A stretch of DNA of 7,893 nt, from contig JAKQGS010000324.1 in assembly GCA_029556045.1 (NCBI GenBank), positions 1-7,893 on the forward strand, read 5' to 3'. The notes beneath the pieces were generated by a model that was not told where the DNA came from, ran no database searches, and was given only the letters and a program-made list of their open reading frames with translations. This document shows, piece by piece, positions 6,257-7,893 of the stretch (position 1 is the stretch's first letter; each line of letters starts with the position of its first letter). This DNA comes from Pseudomonadota bacterium (lineage in GTDB: Bacteria; Bdellovibrionota; Oligoflexia; Oligoflexales; Oligoflexaceae). A program made the translations under genes and the position numbers.

Positions 6257-7078
6257 ATGATCGAATCTCTCAATAAGCCTGTCTCCTTCCTTTGGTCGTT
6301 TGCGACAGGCATCATCTTAATACTGAGTCTGGGATGGTGTGAACGTGCTTTGGCCCAAAAATCATTTGCCATGTCTGGACTGACTTCCCTCCGTCACTCC
6401 CAGATTTATTTGGGCGATGAAAACGATGGCCAGTCCACCGAACTCATATGGAAACGAACATTGGCTTCGCAGGTTGCCGGCTTTTACCTGGCCCATCAAG
6501 AAAGAAACAAGCACGACGAAGGTCAAATCGGCTTTATCTCCTCCGAATTGACGACCGGAAAAAACAGCATCCAATTTGAGTTTGCCGGTGCCATCAACCC
6601 CCTTTATTTCGACCGGCATTACGTCAAACTGAGTGGCTATTTTCCCATCTCCCGGCGAACCATGATTAATGTCCAGGGCAATTATGCGGAAACTCTCGAT
6701 GCCGCATTCTGGCAGGGGGGAGTTGGTTTGGACTGGAAATTTTCCGAACGCGTGACGCTGAAACCACTGATTTTCTACGGACAGGTTTACTTCTTTGGCG
6801 ATGACATTATTGAAGTTTCCCGAATCGCCTCGCTGGACTTCGTTTATCAGACATCACAAAAGCATCGGCTGAGCCTGCGCTATCGTCGGGGACATGAATT
6901 ATTTCGGGAGGAGCTAACGCAGGATTCAATTGTCAGATTTTCACAAACCGGCCGTCTGGATTGGCGCTTTCCCCTGAGGGGAAATTGGTCCATGAACATT
7001 GGCGGCCAGCAGATGGTCACTCCGGCGGTTGATCGACGGCTTTCCAGCGCGTACCTCGGCATCATCAAGAGCTACTAG
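6257..7078 (+). CDS. Secreted, probable outer-membrane beta-barrel protein of unknown function
   Basis: From the ATG at 6257 the product is 273 residues. A longer frame from a GTG at 6179 exists, but starting at 6257 puts a signal peptide at the N-terminus, and AGG lies 8 bases upstream. The signal peptide has a short polar start, a hydrophobic core at about 9-27 and a likely cleavage after Ala-Leu-Ala33. The mature protein is a series of short alternating polar/aromatic stretches typical of beta-strands: SIQFEFAGAINPLYF, YVKLSGYFP, GGVGLDWKF, LKPLIFYGQVYFF, HRLSLRYRRG, TGRLDWRFPL, and a last strand ending in Tyr, as expected for BAM-inserted barrels. The pattern loosely resembles YaiO-type barrels, but I cannot confirm a family. 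It is divergent from the kinase operon and convergent with the lipoprotein gene. No clear promoter is seen. Confidence 0.75.
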   Translation: MIESLNKPVSFLWSFATGIILILSLGWCERALAQKSFAMSGLTSLRHSQIYLGDENDGQSTELIWKRTLASQVAGFYLAHQERNKHDEGQIGFISSELTTGKNSIQFEFAGAINPLYFDRHYVKLSGYFPISRRTMINVQGNYAETLDAAFWQGGVGLDWKFSERVTLKPLIFYGQVYFFGDDIIEVSRIASLDFVYQTSQKHRLSLRYRRGHELFREELTQDSIVRFSQTGRLDWRFPLRGNWSMNIGGQQMVTPAVDRRLSSAYLGIIKSY

Positions 7079-7087
7079 TGTCCTGAG

Positions 7088-7879
7088 TCAAGATTGTTTG
7101 CCATTGCAAGTCACAATGGCCGACCCCTTCGATGACAATTTAAGAGCGTCGCAATCCAGATTCTCCCCCGTGATATTAACCGACTGACCGCCACTGATAT
7201 CATGGGACAGACTATTGAGTTTACCACCTGACTTGAAGGCGATATTGGTTACCGCACTTCCACGCCCATAATAGTACATGGCACCAATGGTAAAGCTGAT
7301 ATCGATGTTGACATTAGACTCACCCGTTGAGCGGATACAAATACCCTTAATCGCAGTCACGGTCGTCGATGCAAGATTAACCATCGCCTGACCGGTCAGA
7401 TCGAGGAAGATGATGGAGTTTTGCTGCAATACCAGGTCCACTGATGACTGTGACAATTTGACCACGTCCGCAAGGTTACCACCCAATATTGCGGCGCACT
7501 TTGCTTCATCGATGTCACCAGACGGTGTCGCCGTTGTGGTGGGAGTCGATGTCCCGGTGTTTGTTGTGGGATCACTTGTGGGCGCCGGATCACCGCCTGC
7601 AGGATCCGAGGTCCCAGGTGCATCACCACCCGTTCCATCTGAAGCAGGCTGCTCACTGGAGCCTGACCCATCGGTGCTTTCTGCTCCATCACCGTTGGCA
7701 TTTGCCACGGATGATTCGATTTCAGGATTGGCGGCGCCCCCTTCATTTTGATCCGCATCGCTGGCCGATGTTGGGGTATTCGCGGATGTCGAAGACTTAA
7801 AGGAGGTCTCTTCATTGCAAGCAACAAGACCCAGAACCAGCAGGGCCGAAAAAGTGAGTTTGACGAGTGAAGACTTCAT
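7088..7879 (-). CDS. Lipoprotein with low-complexity linker and an unrecognised C-terminal domain
   Basis: This 263-residue protein starts at the ATG at 7879, with AAAGG about 8 bases upstream. It has a lipoprotein signal peptide with lipobox LVAC (Cys21). The next residue is Asn, not the Asp inner-membrane retention signal, so outer-membrane placement is likely. Residues 22-122 are an extended Ser/Thr/Gly/Pro/Asp/Ala-rich linker, probably disordered and surface-spanning. Residues 123-263 contain four cysteines (128, 181, 243, 258), which may form two disulfides, and repeated short units rich in Ser/Gly/Asn and Val/Ile (SSVDLVLQQNS, GESNVNIDIS, GSAVTNIAFKSGG, GQSVNITGENL) that suggest a beta-helix or stacked-strand fold. 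It recalls DUF3060/DUF2807-like surface domains, but that is only a resemblance. No enzymatic motif is seen. The 3' end lies 9 bases from the convergent beta-barrel gene. Confidence 0.85.
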   Translation of the reverse strand: MKSSLVKLTFSALLVLGLVACNEETSFKSSTSANTPTSASDADQNEGGAANPEIESSVANANGDGAESTDGSGSSEQPASDGTGGDAPGTSDPAGGDPAPTSDPTTNTGTSTPTTTATPSGDIDEAKCAAILGGNLADVVKLSQSSVDLVLQQNSIIFLDLTGQAMVNLASTTVTAIKGICIRSTGESNVNIDISFTIGAMYYYGRGSAVTNIAFKSGGKLNSLSHDISGGQSVNITGENLDCDALKLSSKGSAIVTCNGKQS

Positions 7880-7893
7880 GGACGTACCTTTCA

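Noticed and set aside
6326..6343. LGWC near the end of the signal peptide of the beta-barrel protein, as a possible lipobox
   Set aside because: The -1 position is Trp, which signal peptidase II does not accept, and a good signal-peptidase-I site (Ala-Leu-Ala) follows a few residues later.
7100..7120. GCCATTG-N7-CAATGGC as a terminator of the lipoprotein gene
   Set aside because: It lies inside the coding region, has a 7-base loop and no U-tract on either strand. It is mentioned only as part of the convergent-end pattern.
7396..7827. Alternative frames of about 100-140 codons over the lipoprotein linker on both strands
   Set aside because: The low-complexity, GC-rich linker leaves other frames open by composition. 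The lipoprotein frame has the signal peptide, lipobox and ribosome-binding site.

Overview
The window carries seven protein-coding genes, packed tightly and on alternating strands, with no RNA genes, CRISPR arrays, insertion sequences or phage genes visible. A signal-peptidase-II lipoprotein and a probable outer-membrane beta-barrel point to a Gram-negative (diderm) bacterium. The mix of genes and the unfamiliar surface proteins would fit a deltaproteobacterial or Bdellovibrionota/Oligoflexia-like lineage. That placement is inference only and is weak.

Layout. Bases 1-955 (+) hold the 3' part of an Rsm22-type methyltransferase. It converges on, and overlaps by 85 bases, an RluA-type pseudouridine synthase (871-1857, -). 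A 164-base divergent intergenic region (1858-2021) follows. Then comes a probable two-gene operon on the + strand: methionyl-tRNA synthetase with a C-terminal tRNA-binding domain (2022-4052), and after 8 bases a SpoU/TrmH-family RNA 2'-O-methyltransferase (4061-4873). This first half is an RNA-modification and translation block: one rRNA/ribosome-assembly methyltransferase, one pseudouridine synthase, one aminoacyl-tRNA synthetase and one ribose methyltransferase.

The SpoU gene converges, with a 19-base overlap, on a two-component module transcribed on the minus strand: a soluble sensor-less histidine kinase (start 5991) followed by a receiver-only response regulator (4855-5223). The kinase is the most notable item. 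Its reading frame breaks in a run of seven Gs (5313-5319 on the + strand, read as G on the coding strand), and taking out one G restores a textbook kinase C-terminus that ends 20 bases before the regulator. This is either a sequencing or assembly indel, a real frameshift, or a phase-variable or slippage site.

A 265-base divergent region (5992-6256) separates the kinase from a secreted, probably outer-membrane beta-barrel protein (6257-7078, +). It contains a 9-base inverted repeat (TCCGCCCAA ... TTGGGCGGA), one arm of which lies between the -35 and -10 boxes of the predicted kinase promoter, and a leader hairpin. The core octamer CCGCCCAA also occurs in the other divergent intergenic region. 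The window ends with a lipoprotein (7088-7879, -) made of a low-complexity linker and an unrecognised repeat-like domain. It converges on the beta-barrel gene with 9 bases between them.

No gene-free stretch exceeds 300 bases. No complete novel system is evident. The items most worth checking are the G-tract frameshift, the shared intergenic octamer and the uncharacterised surface proteins.
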